From: Pedobacter sp. UBA4863
GTDB lineage: Bacteria; Bacteroidota; Bacteroidia; Sphingobacteriales; Sphingobacteriaceae
DNA: 64,000 nucleotides
Direction of reading: 5' to 3'
Assembly (NCBI RefSeq): GCF_002399615.1
Contig: NZ_DHDZ01000036.1
Coordinates: 74,346-138,345 of the forward strand
Made by a program: the position numbers and the translations under genes. This document shows, piece after piece, positions 33,053 through 41,340 of the stretch (positions within the stretch are counted from its first letter, which is position 1; each line of letters begins with the position of its first letter). The notes below the pieces were generated by a model. It had not been told where the DNA came from and made no database searches. It saw only the letters and a list, made by a program, of their open reading frames with translations.

Positions 33053-34660
33053 TTATTTCACCTTAAATGGTTTTGTAGGTTTGTTTCTAAACTGAGGTTT
33101 GCCAGCCGATTTAACCTCCGATGCACCTAACATGGTCATTGCACAACGGAAACCTATATCAGCAGCAGATTCGTCTTCTTGCATAAACCTTCTTGCTGCA
33201 GGATTTAACCACATAGCCTGATCGTTCCAAGAACCGCCTTTAAAAACTCTAGATTTATCGTTTACTAAAGTTATTACGCCGTATAAGTTCGTTTGTTCGT
33301 CTCTATAACCTCTTTGGTCGGCTCTGTAGTTAGAGTCTGGTAACTGACCAGCCTGAAGCTGGGCCCAAGTTTGCTTAACGCCAGTTTTAGCAGCGGTCAT
33401 TACTGGGGTACCTCTACTGTCTTTTTTCAGCTCACTTGTTTTGGCATCTCTTTCTTTATCTTGATATTCGTTACCTCTAAAAGGGTTTAGTCCTTCTGTA
33501 GCTTCAAATGTACTTGGACGGTAAACATCGGCAACCCATTCGCTTACATTTCCAGCCATATTGTATAGGCCAAAATCATTAGGCACAAAACTTTTAACAG
33601 ACGAAGTGATACTTCCCTTATCATTTAATGAACCACCAACACCCATATAATCGCCTTTTCCACGTTTAAAGTTGGCTAAAATCATTCCCCGTGTAGATTT
33701 TCTTGGCGAAGTAATGCCCAGGCCATTCCATGGATAGATTTTCTTTTCGTTAATGTTAGCATATTGCGTATTACCAATTAAGCCCAAAGCAGCATATTCC
33801 CATTCTGCCTCTGTTGGTAAGCGGTAAGGCTGTAAAATCTCTCCATCTTCCAATCTTACGTTTCTTTGTGGTGCTTTACCTTTACCTGTTGCTTTTGCAC
33901 CAGCACTTAGATCAATAGGCGCTTTTTTGCCCAAGTCTTTGTTCTGGCCATTTAAATAAAGTTCGGTATTAAAAGGCGTAGTAGAACCAGCGGCAGCGGT
34001 TGTGGTTGTAGTGGTTGCCGCACCTTTGCCCGAAGCAGGCTTGCCTAAATCTCTGAAAGTGGTCATAATGCCTTTTTGCCTCAAGATAAACTCATTCACC
34101 CTGTCTGTACGCCATTCGCAATAATCAGCAGCTTGTACCCAACTTACTCCTACAACTGGGTAATCTTGATAAGCCGGGTGTCTCAAATAGTTGTTTACGT
34201 AAGGCTCATTATAAGACAAAGGTCTTCTCCAAACCAAAGTATCTGGCAACGAACTGTAATAATACTCTGCATTTTCAGCACTAGCTCCCGTCGGAAAGTT
34301 GGTCTTTATCCAGTGCAAGTATTCCAGCCAGTCGGTATTAGAAACCTCTGTTTCGTCCATATAAAATGAACTAACGGTTACTTGTCTTTTGTAATTATAA
34401 CTGCTTAAATCTTGCCCCGGAGTTTCAACGGCACTACCGCCCATGATAAACTCACCGCCTTCAATTTCTATTAGGCCAGGCCCTGGGCCTCTTTTGAAGT
34501 TCTTTTTAACTTCAAAACCGCCGTTTTCTTTCTTGTTATAAGCATAGCCCGTTTTTTCAGAAACAGCGCTTCCTTTTTTAGAACCGCCACAAGAGCTTAA
34601 TATTCCAATACCAAATACTGCTATTAAGGTATTTAAGTAAAATCTATTCATATTTTGCAA
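33053..34660 (-). CDS. gldJ: Gliding motility / type IX secretion lipoprotein GldJ
   Basis: 535 aa. A lipoprotein signal ends in GILSSCGGSKK. A formylglycine-generating-enzyme-like (SUMF1) domain spans from about residue 60 to the end (PGLIEIEGGEFIMGG, SFYMDETEVSNTDWLEYL, PVVGVSWVQAADYCEWR, FKGGSWNDQAMWLNPAARRF). The opening TGYAYNKKENGGF and the YNEPYVNNYLRHPAYQDYP block are closer to GldJ than to GldK. GldJ is needed for the T9SS motor in gliding species; it has no enzyme activity. A Thr/Ala run at about 212-225 is a low-complexity insert. The opposite-strand neighbour porV is also a T9SS gene. Confidence 0.88.
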   Translation of the reverse strand: MQNMNRFYLNTLIAVFGIGILSSCGGSKKGSAVSEKTGYAYNKKENGGFEVKKNFKRGPGPGLIEIEGGEFIMGGSAVETPGQDLSSYNYKRQVTVSSFYMDETEVSNTDWLEYLHWIKTNFPTGASAENAEYYYSSLPDTLVWRRPLSYNEPYVNNYLRHPAYQDYPVVGVSWVQAADYCEWRTDRVNEFILRQKGIMTTFRDLGKPASGKGAATTTTTTAAAGSTTPFNTELYLNGQNKDLGKKAPIDLSAGAKATGKGKAPQRNVRLEDGEILQPYRLPTEAEWEYAALGLIGNTQYANINEKKIYPWNGLGITSPRKSTRGMILANFKRGKGDYMGVGGSLNDKGSITSSVKSFVPNDFGLYNMAGNVSEWVADVYRPSTFEATEGLNPFRGNEYQDKERDAKTSELKKDSRGTPVMTAAKTGVKQTWAQLQAGQLPDSNYRADQRGYRDEQTNLYGVITLVNDKSRVFKGGSWNDQAMWLNPAARRFMQEDESAADIGFRCAMTMLGASEVKSAGKPQFRNKPTKPFKVK

Positions 34661-35131
34661 ATTGCACTTTGGGTGTTAAAAATACACAAAAAAGTACGAG
34701 AAAATAAAAAATCTTATTCATTTGTCATTTTTTTGTTATCTACCATAGTACTTTAGACAATAGAAAAAGCATTGGAAAGTCCTCGTTTTTAGTAGGTAAA
34801 CGTAAAAAACAGCAACATATTGTTAGTATCTTTTTCTTCTTGTTTAGCTTTGGAAAATTTTTCTCATCATGAGGATTTTTGAGGTCTGTAATAGTGTTGG
34901 TATAAAATAAAAGTTGCCATACGTTTGTGCAGATGTACTTATGACAATCTGTGTTGCTTGCGCATTTAAGCCAAATACTATTCGCAATAGCTATTGGTAA
35001 AAAACTATATTTATTAGCGGCGCAATAATGAGAAAAGGTTTACGTTCTCAAAGTTCATAACCAAACTCCATAGAGGTCTAAAACTTTGAAATTACCAAAC
35101 TCTATGTTAAATTGCGCAGATTAACTATTTT
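34661..35131. other. 471-base gap between gldJ and porV
   Basis: No gene can be supported here. It contains an imperfect direct repeat ACCAAACTCCATA / ACCAAACTCTATG (35060-35072, 35094-35106) and an inverted TCAAAGTT / AACTTTGA pair around the first copy, which may be regulatory sites for porV. I saw no full -33/-7 promoter for either gene. Confidence 0.5.
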
Positions 35132-36298
35132 ATGATGAGATTTTACTATTTGGGCATTGCCTTAATGTTTTTATGGGTGAGCACGGTACAAAAAGTGGTC
35201 GCACAGCAAACTACGGGAAGCAATACAAGCCAAACTAACGGTGTGTATCCGGCGGTGCCATTTTTGCTAATTACCCCCGATGCTAGGGCAGGTGCCATGG
35301 GCGAAGCTGGTGTAGCAATAACGCCTGATGGAAATGCAATGAGCATAAACCCCGCTAAGCTTGCCTTCTTAGAAAGACCGTATGGCGTAAGTTTATCTTA
35401 TAGTCCGTGGCTTAAAAGCTTAGTTCCCGATATTAATTTAGCCTATTTAAGTGGGTTTTTTCAGGTAGATGACAAAACTGTTATCGGAGGTTCGTTAAGA
35501 TATTTTTCGTTGGGTGAGATTGCCTTAACCAATGAGAACGGTGGCCAAGAAGGTATATTTAGCCCTAACGAATTAGCATTTGATGCAACCTATTCTCGCA
35601 AATTTGGAGAGAATTTCTCTTTAGGTACATCTGCTAGATTTATTCGCTCTAACCTAACCTCAGGACAAGTGAGTGGTAGCCAACAAAAGGCAGGTAATGC
35701 ATTAGCGGTAGATGTTTCGGCCTTTTTTAAAAAGCCAACCGTTCTTTTTGGTAAAGACGCTATTCTTTCTGCTGGTTTAAACTTGTCTAACATTGGTACT
35801 AAAATGAGCTTTAGCGATACAGGAGAAAAACTTTTTTTGCCTGCCAATATGAAACTGGGCGGCGCATCAACTTTTATTATTGATGATTACAGCCAGTTTG
35901 TATTTGCCCTCGATTTTAACAAACTAATGGTGCCAACTCAACCCATTGTAGATGGTAATGGTAAAATTGTTGCCGGAAAAGATCCAAATCGTTCTGTGCC
36001 AGCAGGTATTATTGGTTCATTTGGCGATGCTCCGGGAGGTTTTAGCGAAGAATTAAAAGAAGTTGGAATTTCTACAGGTGTAGAGTACATTTATAACCAA
36101 CAGTTTGCGGTACGTGCGGGTTATTTCTACGAAAGCCCTGAAAAAGGAGACAGAAGATATTTTACCGTTGGCGGAGGCTTAAAGTACAATATGTTTAATT
36201 TAGATTTTTCATATCTTATTGCGAATGCGCAAAACAGCCCGTTGGCAAATACCTTGCGATTTAGTTTGGCCTTAAATTTCGATAAAGTTAGTAAGTAA
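35132..36298 (+). CDS. porV: Type IX secretion outer membrane protein PorV (LptO)
   Basis: 388 aa outer-membrane beta-barrel with a signal peptide cut after VVAQ (about residue 24). The family opening is seen (PAVPFLLITPDARAGAMGEA) with AMSINPAKLAFLE, and amphipathic strands continue to the C-terminal Phe-rich end (LRFSLALNF). PorV shuttles T9SS cargo proteins from the translocon to the surface-attachment complex. ispF begins on the last base of its stop. Confidence 0.92.
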   Translation: MMRFYYLGIALMFLWVSTVQKVVAQQTTGSNTSQTNGVYPAVPFLLITPDARAGAMGEAGVAITPDGNAMSINPAKLAFLERPYGVSLSYSPWLKSLVPDINLAYLSGFFQVDDKTVIGGSLRYFSLGEIALTNENGGQEGIFSPNELAFDATYSRKFGENFSLGTSARFIRSNLTSGQVSGSQQKAGNALAVDVSAFFKKPTVLFGKDAILSAGLNLSNIGTKMSFSDTGEKLFLPANMKLGGASTFIIDDYSQFVFALDFNKLMVPTQPIVDGNGKIVAGKDPNRSVPAGIIGSFGDAPGGFSEELKEVGISTGVEYIYNQQFAVRAGYFYESPEKGDRRYFTVGGGLKYNMFNLDFSYLIANAQNSPLANTLRFSLALNFDKVSK

Positions 36299-36780
36299 TG
36301 CGTATTAAAGTAGGTTTTGGTTTCGATGTTCACCAACTCAAAGAAAATCATCCTTTTGTAGTTGGCGGTGTAACTTTGGAGCATCATAAAGGTGCTTTTG
36401 GGCATTCTGATGCAGATGTGCTTTTGCACGCTATCTGCGATGCATTATTGGGTGCGGTAAACTTGCGTGATATAGGTTTCCATTTTAAAAATACAGACCC
36501 TCAGTGGAAAGGTATCAGCAGCGTTATTTTACTGCAAGAATCGGTGAAGTTGTTAAGAGAGAAAGGCTATGAGGTGGGTAACATTGATGCAATGCTATGT
36601 TTAGAAGCACCAAAAATTAATCCTTACATTCCTCAAATGCAAGAAAATATTGCAGCGGCCATAGGAATTTCGGTAGATGATATTTCTATTAAAGCTACCA
36701 CGGGCGAACAAATGGGTTTTGTTGGCAGAGAAGAAGGTGTGGTTGCCTACGCCGTTTGTTTAATAGAGAAAATTAGCTAG
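36298..36780 (+). CDS. ispF: 2-C-methyl-D-erythritol 2,4-cyclodiphosphate synthase
   Basis: 160 aa enzyme of the MEP isoprenoid pathway. The metal site is GFDVHQL plus GHSDADVLLHAICDALLG; DIGFHF and ATTGEQMGFVGREEG complete the trimer active site. It is translationally coupled to porV, a neighbour of no related function. Confidence 0.96.
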   Translation: MRIKVGFGFDVHQLKENHPFVVGGVTLEHHKGAFGHSDADVLLHAICDALLGAVNLRDIGFHFKNTDPQWKGISSVILLQESVKLLREKGYEVGNIDAMLCLEAPKINPYIPQMQENIAAAIGISVDDISIKATTGEQMGFVGREEGVVAYAVCLIEKIS

Positions 36781-36788
36781 CAATTATA

Positions 36789-36832
36789 AAGTTGCGAGTT
36801 ACAGGCTAAAAAGCACCTATAGCTCGCAACTT
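36789..36832. terminator. Hairpin between convergent ispF and pirin genes
   Basis: A 10-bp perfect stem (36789-36798 with 36823-36832) with a 24-base loop. It has no T run, so its use as a terminator is uncertain; position between convergent genes fits that role. Confidence 0.5.
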
Positions 36833-36841
36833 GTAAGGTGA

Positions 36842-37714
36842 TTATTCTTCCAAATAACCAAATTTTCCAGTGTTATAATCTTCAATTGCTTGTTGTAATT
36901 CTTCGGGTTTGTTCATTAAGAACGGCCCATACTGCGCAATTGGTTCATTAATTGGTTCTCCAGAGAGAAACAACACTACCGAATTTTCATTAGTCTCAAT
37001 TTCAATTTCACTACCCTCATGCGCAAAATGTACCATCTGATTGGTTGCTGCATGCCCTGTTCCGTTTACCGTAATATTACCTTCTATTACAATTAAGGCA
37101 GTGTTGTAGTGCGAATTACTACTTAAAGTAGCCTTTGCACCAGCATTTAACCTAAGGTTATACATTTCGATAGGTGTAAAAGTAGAGGCACTACCCTTAA
37201 CGCCTTTGTAGTTGCCTGCAATTACTTCTATCGTTCCTTTTTGGTCTGGTAGCTCAAAACTCGCAATTTGGCTATGTGCAATGGCCTGGTATTTTGGGGT
37301 GCTCATTTTGTACTTAGCCGGTAGGTTTACCCAAAGCTGCACCATTTGAAATGGCCCACCTTTTTTACTGAAATTTTCTTCGTGATATTCTTTGTGCAAA
37401 ATACCACTTGCGGCGGTCATCCACTGCACATCTCCTGGATATATTACGCCACTATTGCCCGCACTATCGTGGTGCGCTACAGCACCTTGGTAGGCAATGG
37501 TTACGGTTTCAAACCCACGATGCGGGTGTACACCAACACCCTTTGGGCTATTTGTTGGAGAAAACTCGATTTTTGCATTATAATCGAGCAAGTAAAACGG
37601 ATCCATTTTAATTTTGTATCCGCTTGGGAAGAAATTGTGTACCCTAAACCCATCGCCAACCATGTGGGGCGCTGGTGGGTTTAAAATAGCAGCAACTTTT
37701 TTTAGCGTATGCAT
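36842..37714 (-). CDS. Pirin family protein
   Basis: 290 aa from Met at 37714. The open frame runs to 37750, but the extra 12 residues would overlap the yceI gene, so I use the internal ATG. Two cupin domains: the first holds the metal-binding His residues of GVHPHRGFETVTI and the later H-Glu pair (KEYHEE). It is followed by the pirin C-terminal domain ending FLSGEPINEPIAQYGPFLMN. Bacterial pirins include quercetin-2,3-dioxygenase activity, but the true substrate is not known. Confidence 0.9.
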   Translation of the reverse strand: MHTLKKVAAILNPPAPHMVGDGFRVHNFFPSGYKIKMDPFYLLDYNAKIEFSPTNSPKGVGVHPHRGFETVTIAYQGAVAHHDSAGNSGVIYPGDVQWMTAASGILHKEYHEENFSKKGGPFQMVQLWVNLPAKYKMSTPKYQAIAHSQIASFELPDQKGTIEVIAGNYKGVKGSASTFTPIEMYNLRLNAGAKATLSSNSHYNTALIVIEGNITVNGTGHAATNQMVHFAHEGSEIEIETNENSVVLFLSGEPINEPIAQYGPFLMNKPEELQQAIEDYNTGKFGYLEE

Positions 37715-37733
37715 AATTGCTTCCTTTCTAAAT

Positions 37734-38264
37734 TTAAGCTTGTTTAACAAACTGTAGTTCGCCTAATATTTTTACGTCTTCGCTTACCATTACACCACCA
37801 GTTTCTAAAGCGGCATTCCAAGTTAAGCCAAACGCTGTACGGTTAATTTTACCGCTTAAAGTAAAACCTGCCTTGGTATTTCCCCAAGGGTCGGTGGCCA
37901 TACCGCCAAACTCTGCATTTAGTTTTACAGCTTTAGTTACATCTTTAATGGTTAAATCACCTTTAACAAGATAATCGCTGCCGTCTTTTTCTACGCTGGT
38001 AGATTTAAAAGAAAGGGTAGGGTATTTCTCTGCATCAAAGAAATCGCCACTTTTTAAGTGCGCATCTCTATCGCCATTGCCTGTATCGATAGAGTTAATG
38101 TCGCCAGAAAAAGAAATGTCGGCATTGGTAAAGTCATCGCCTTCCGAAGTTAGTTCAGCACCGAAAGATTTAATGTTTCCGGTTACGGTGGTAATCATTA
38201 AATGTTTTACCTTAAACTGTAAGTCACTGTGGGTTGGGTCTAACGCCCATTTAGTTGTTGCCAT
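37734..38264 (-). CDS. YceI family lipocalin-like protein
   Basis: 176 aa with the YceI signature at the start (WALDPTHSDLQFKVKHLMIT) and an eight-strand lipocalin-like barrel that binds isoprenoid or amide lipids in known members. No signal peptide is present here, unlike the periplasmic E. coli form. It ends 19 bases before the pirin ATG, so the two form an operon. A TAACTTTG -7 box lies at 38301-38308 on the same strand. Confidence 0.92.
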   Translation of the reverse strand: MATTKWALDPTHSDLQFKVKHLMITTVTGNIKSFGAELTSEGDDFTNADISFSGDINSIDTGNGDRDAHLKSGDFFDAEKYPTLSFKSTSVEKDGSDYLVKGDLTIKDVTKAVKLNAEFGGMATDPWGNTKAGFTLSGKINRTAFGLTWNAALETGGVMVSEDVKILGELQFVKQA

Positions 38265-38300
38265 AATATTTTATTTTTGTGTTCTTTAAATTTGATAACA

Positions 38301-38308
38301 CAAAGTTA
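38301..38308 (-). promoter_or_regulatory. -7 element of the yceI-pirin operon
   Basis: Minus-strand TAACTTTG matches TAnnTTTG, 37 bases before the yceI ATG. No clear -33 TTG. Confidence 0.4.
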
Positions 38309-38350
38309 TGGCGGCAGGTTTAGTTAAACGTTGATGTATGTTAAGTAATT

Positions 38351-38393
38351 AATTGGTTCATTAGCTCAATAGTTCATTTGCTTATTGCCCAAT
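38351..38393. repeat. Degenerate 7-8-base tandem repeat
   Basis: Units of the form (A/T)GTTCATT or GCTCAAT are repeated about five times between the yceI promoter and the crp gene. It is like the heptamer repeats at 18202-18228 and 31770-31788 in kind, with a different unit. Confidence 0.4.
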
Positions 38394-38405
38394 CAGTTAA
38401 CATAA

Positions 38406-38993
38406 TTATCTAAAATGCCTTTTAGCGAGGTCTTTACGTACTCGGCTTAACGATTCTGGTGTAATACCCAAGTAAGAAGCAATCATCCATTGGGGCACAC
38501 GTAAAGTAAGGTTAGGGTATAACTTAATAAAGTCTAGGTAGCGTTCTTCGGCGGTAGCACTAAGGAGCATATTGATGCGTTGTTGCATAAACCTGATAGA
38601 GTTATGCAGCATTTTAATGTTAAGCTCTAAAATATGGGGCAGTAGTTTTTGTATATCAGCAAAGAAATGATTAGGCACAATTAGCACTTCGGTATTTTCT
38701 ATGGTGTCGATATAAAATACAGACGGTTCGTTAAAAACAGCGCTGTTACGATCAGAAATCATCCAGTTTTCTGGTGCAAACTGAATAATATGCTCCTTGC
38801 CCTTTTCGTCTATAGAAAAAGAACGTAAAAGCCCTTCGTTAATAAAGTAGTTGTCCGATCTTAAATCGCCGGGGCTAAGTAAAATTGTCCCCTTTTTGAA
38901 GGTTTTACTTTTTAAACAGCTAGTAGCTTCTTTGGCTTGCTCATCAGTAATGGCAAGTCTTTCTTTTAAGTAGGATTGGAAATTTTCTAGCAT
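38406..38993 (-). CDS. Crp/Fnr family transcriptional regulator
   Basis: 195 aa. The cyclic-nucleotide-binding-like domain is residues 10-125 (SDNYFINEGLLRSFSIDEKG), and a C-terminal HTH lies at 160-190 (VPQWMIASYLGITPESLSRV). No cysteine cluster for FeS binding is seen, so it is not an Fnr-type oxygen sensor. Its ATG is 3 bases after the stop of a small Cys-rich membrane protein gene, so the two are co-transcribed. Confidence 0.9.
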   Translation of the reverse strand: MLENFQSYLKERLAITDEQAKEATSCLKSKTFKKGTILLSPGDLRSDNYFINEGLLRSFSIDEKGKEHIIQFAPENWMISDRNSAVFNEPSVFYIDTIENTEVLIVPNHFFADIQKLLPHILELNIKMLHNSIRFMQQRINMLLSATAEERYLDFIKLYPNLTLRVPQWMIASYLGITPESLSRVRKDLAKRHFR

Positions 38994-38996
38994 GTA

Positions 38997-39158
38997 TTAC
39001 GATTTGGTATCGGGTACTTTACTGAAATCTGCACCACACTTGCCACAGCCTGTAGCACATTGCCCTTTCTTGGGCGAAATGTTGCGATAGACGATTCGTG
39101 CTACATAAAATAATGCGGCAACGAAAATGACCATCATTAATATAAACTGAATGTCCAT
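38997..39158 (-). CDS. FeoB-associated-type Cys-rich small membrane protein
   Basis: 53 aa. One membrane helix at residues 3-20 (IQFILMMVIFVAALFYVA) is followed by a basic stretch and CATGCGKCG (C-x3-C-x2-C), ending near residue 43. This is the layout of the short FeoB-associated Cys-rich family, although no feoB is present nearby. I found it by reading the minus strand from ATG 39158 to TAA 38997. It is just upstream of the Crp/Fnr gene (3-base gap), which gives it a possible role in metal or redox sensing. A TATCTTTG -7 box lies only 6 bases before its ATG, so the message may be nearly leaderless. Confidence 0.8.
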   Translation of the reverse strand: MDIQFILMMVIFVAALFYVARIVYRNISPKKGQCATGCGKCGADFSKVPDTKS

Positions 39159-39163
39159 GGTTA

Positions 39164-39171
39164 CAAAGATA
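39164..39171 (-). promoter_or_regulatory. -7 element just before the 53-aa gene
   Basis: Minus-strand TATCTTTG, 5 bases between its end and the ATG at 39158. The predicted start lies at or within a few bases of the start codon. No TTG at -33. Confidence 0.4.
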
Positions 39172-39269
39172 AGCTAATTGTATAAAGCTAAATTGTTTAA
39201 TTGTTGGAAGAGTGTAAAAAGCCGCGCTTCTGGAGAGCGACAGTACTAAATGTTACCAAAACACAACTG

Positions 39270-40496
39270 TTAATAGGGCGAGCCGTTCATCAACCCTACG
39301 GTACCGCCCACCCAATCAAAATCTGCGTTGTAGCGCACGCCAATCATTTTACCACGGCTTAAGCGTGCCAAGTTAATGCAGAGCTGTGGTTCTTCATGAT
39401 CTGGCCAAAGGTACATTAAGCGCAACTCTGCTTTTACGCCGCCACTAGGCGATTCTACAACAGGTTCGTAATTTACTTTACGTTGCAAAATCCAATTTTC
39501 TGGATCTTTAATTGAGGTGATGTCGCTTTTTTTTACATCAATAATTACCCCCATGCCAGCAAAAGAAAACAAGGGTTTTAAAACGTAGTTTTCTAAATCT
39601 GATGGGATGCTTTTTACCTCGTGTAAAAATTGGGTTTCGGGAACAAACTTGCTTTTTAAAAAGGGCATGGTGTATTTGCTGATACGATAAAACCAATTTG
39701 GATGCGTTATCCATTCTAGGTCTAGTTCTTCACGCGGATCGAAACTATTTTCAAAAACAGCAGTGTTGTCTGCAATTTCATCAAAAATTAAACGGTTGTA
39801 AATTCTCTTGATTTGAATTTTTTCGCTGCCTTTTAGGTAAAAAAGCTTTTTGCCTTCTCTTTTAATGTCATCTAAAGAAAGCACTTTAATGCCAATTTTA
39901 TCGGCAGTTATATAGAAATCGATAACCGTTTTTTGATTAGGGGCATCAATGTCCATCAAAACTACTTCATGTGGTTGATGCTTGCCAACAACTACTTTTT
40001 TCAGTAAATCGAAATAGGCTTCTTCGGTTAATCCGTTAAAAAAGGGGGTAAGCTGTTGGTTTAAATGGTAGGCAGATTTATAGGTGTTTGCCAAATGAGC
40101 TTGAAAACCATATAATGAAGGAAAGCCTTGCATCTCAATGAGCATTGGTGCGATAGTTCCATTATCAGCTTTGCAAAGTGCAAAATCGAAGGTTAAAAAA
40201 TGTGGATGATCGTTTTCATTTGGCACCATCCATTTTGGTGGGATGGCGCTTTGGGTAAGTTGCTTAAAATTATCTTGCTTAATTAAAGTAATGATTTCGT
40301 TGCCGGCGACAATTAGTTGCTGCTTTAATTCTTCGGAGATGAATATAGGCGATTCTGCTACCCTAAAAGTAATTTCGGGATAACCTTGGCCCAGTTGTTT
40401 TAGAAAAGATTGATACTTCTCTTCACTGAAGTTGGCATTAAAGGTTTGTCGGTAATTTTTTATCATGGTAGTGCTATCTTTTTCATACTCCGCCAT
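39270..40496 (-). CDS. ATP-grasp amidoligase, glutathionylspermidine-synthase-like
   Basis: 408 aa from Met at 40496; the open frame extends 11 codons further to 40529 and would then overlap the upstream gene by 20 bases. The C-terminal half contains ATP-grasp-type blocks: YVLKPLFSFAGMGVIIDV (ATP-binding Lys and glycine loop), NWILQRKVNYEPVV and KAELRLMYLW. No N-terminal amidase domain is seen. The fold class should join a carboxylate to an amine with ATP. It is the last gene of a five-gene leftward cluster (44211 to 39270). Substrates are unknown. Confidence 0.75.
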   Translation of the reverse strand: MAEYEKDSTTMIKNYRQTFNANFSEEKYQSFLKQLGQGYPEITFRVAESPIFISEELKQQLIVAGNEIITLIKQDNFKQLTQSAIPPKWMVPNENDHPHFLTFDFALCKADNGTIAPMLIEMQGFPSLYGFQAHLANTYKSAYHLNQQLTPFFNGLTEEAYFDLLKKVVVGKHQPHEVVLMDIDAPNQKTVIDFYITADKIGIKVLSLDDIKREGKKLFYLKGSEKIQIKRIYNRLIFDEIADNTAVFENSFDPREELDLEWITHPNWFYRISKYTMPFLKSKFVPETQFLHEVKSIPSDLENYVLKPLFSFAGMGVIIDVKKSDITSIKDPENWILQRKVNYEPVVESPSGGVKAELRLMYLWPDHEEPQLCINLARLSRGKMIGVRYNADFDWVGGTVGLMNGSPY

Positions 40497-40509
40497 AACG
40501 ATTAGGTGC

Positions 40510-41337
40510 CTAAACTGCTTGTAAGGCATGGATAGCCTCGTCCAAGAAATTAGGCAAAATAATACTTTGTGTAATCATAATTCGTTTTGGGTTTTCTAAA
40601 CTATCAATCATATCGTGGTATTTTTCCTCACCGTAATTTTTGATGATAATGTTCTTTTTTTCTTCTAATGAAAGATACGTTTTCATGCCAACCGGATCGG
40701 CCTCTGGATGGAATTGGGTGCCTGCTACATAAGGAGAAAAGCGAATGGCCATCATACATCGTTCTAAATCTACGTGTGGGCGCTCTTTCTCTATGGCTAA
40801 TAATTTTGCACCCATTTTATCGAAAGCACTTTGGTTTGGCATTATTACTTGCCAATCTCTGCTATCAACAGCAAAAAATGGGTTGGGTAAGTTTCTAAAA
40901 ATTGGTTCGTTTTCACCCTGTTCGGTTAATGAAATTGGAAAAATACCAAAGGAGTTAGACTTGCGTTGTGTTACCTGCCCCAAATTATATTTTATACAGG
41001 CTAACTGAAAAGAATGGCAAATTAAAAACACATACTTTTTGTGATTGTTAACCAAGTTAAAGTCGTCAATGCTATCTAATAGGTTAAAAAAATTACGTTC
41101 CCATTGCTGTCCCTCGCTTTCATGAGGGCTACCGGGGCCACCACTTGAAATGTAAATGTGATAACTCAAATCTGGCACTTCGCCTTTCTGCCTAATGTCA
41201 AAAATAGTGACGCTTAGGTTAAGTTGGTTATAAGTTTTGTATCGGTGTAAAATTTCTAATATTCCTCTTAATCCCTGGTTAGGGAATCCGTTATTCATGT
41301 CTATAACGGCCACCTTAAATGTATTAATATTGTTCAT
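40510..41337 (-). CDS. Class I glutamine amidotransferase-like protein
   Basis: 275 aa. A GATase1 fold is suggested by HIYISSGGPGSPHESEGQQW (oxyanion-like loop), the nucleophile elbow LICHSFQLACIKYN with the Cys, and the catalytic His-Glu in GTQFHPEADP. It would release ammonia from glutamine, or act as a related amidase or peptidase. It lies between the GCS2 ligase (3-base gap) and the ATP-grasp gene, so it may feed nitrogen into, or trim, the product of the ligases. Confidence 0.82.
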   Translation of the reverse strand: MNNINTFKVAVIDMNNGFPNQGLRGILEILHRYKTYNQLNLSVTIFDIRQKGEVPDLSYHIYISSGGPGSPHESEGQQWERNFFNLLDSIDDFNLVNNHKKYVFLICHSFQLACIKYNLGQVTQRKSNSFGIFPISLTEQGENEPIFRNLPNPFFAVDSRDWQVIMPNQSAFDKMGAKLLAIEKERPHVDLERCMMAIRFSPYVAGTQFHPEADPVGMKTYLSLEEKKNIIIKNYGEEKYHDMIDSLENPKRIMITQSIILPNFLDEAIHALQAV

Positions 41338-41340
41338 TTC

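Noticed and set aside
33053..34660. Formylglycine-generating enzyme (sulfatase activation)
   Set aside because: The SUMF1 fold is present, but the lipoprotein signal and the GldJ-specific blocks point to the T9SS/gliding lipoprotein, which is not an enzyme.
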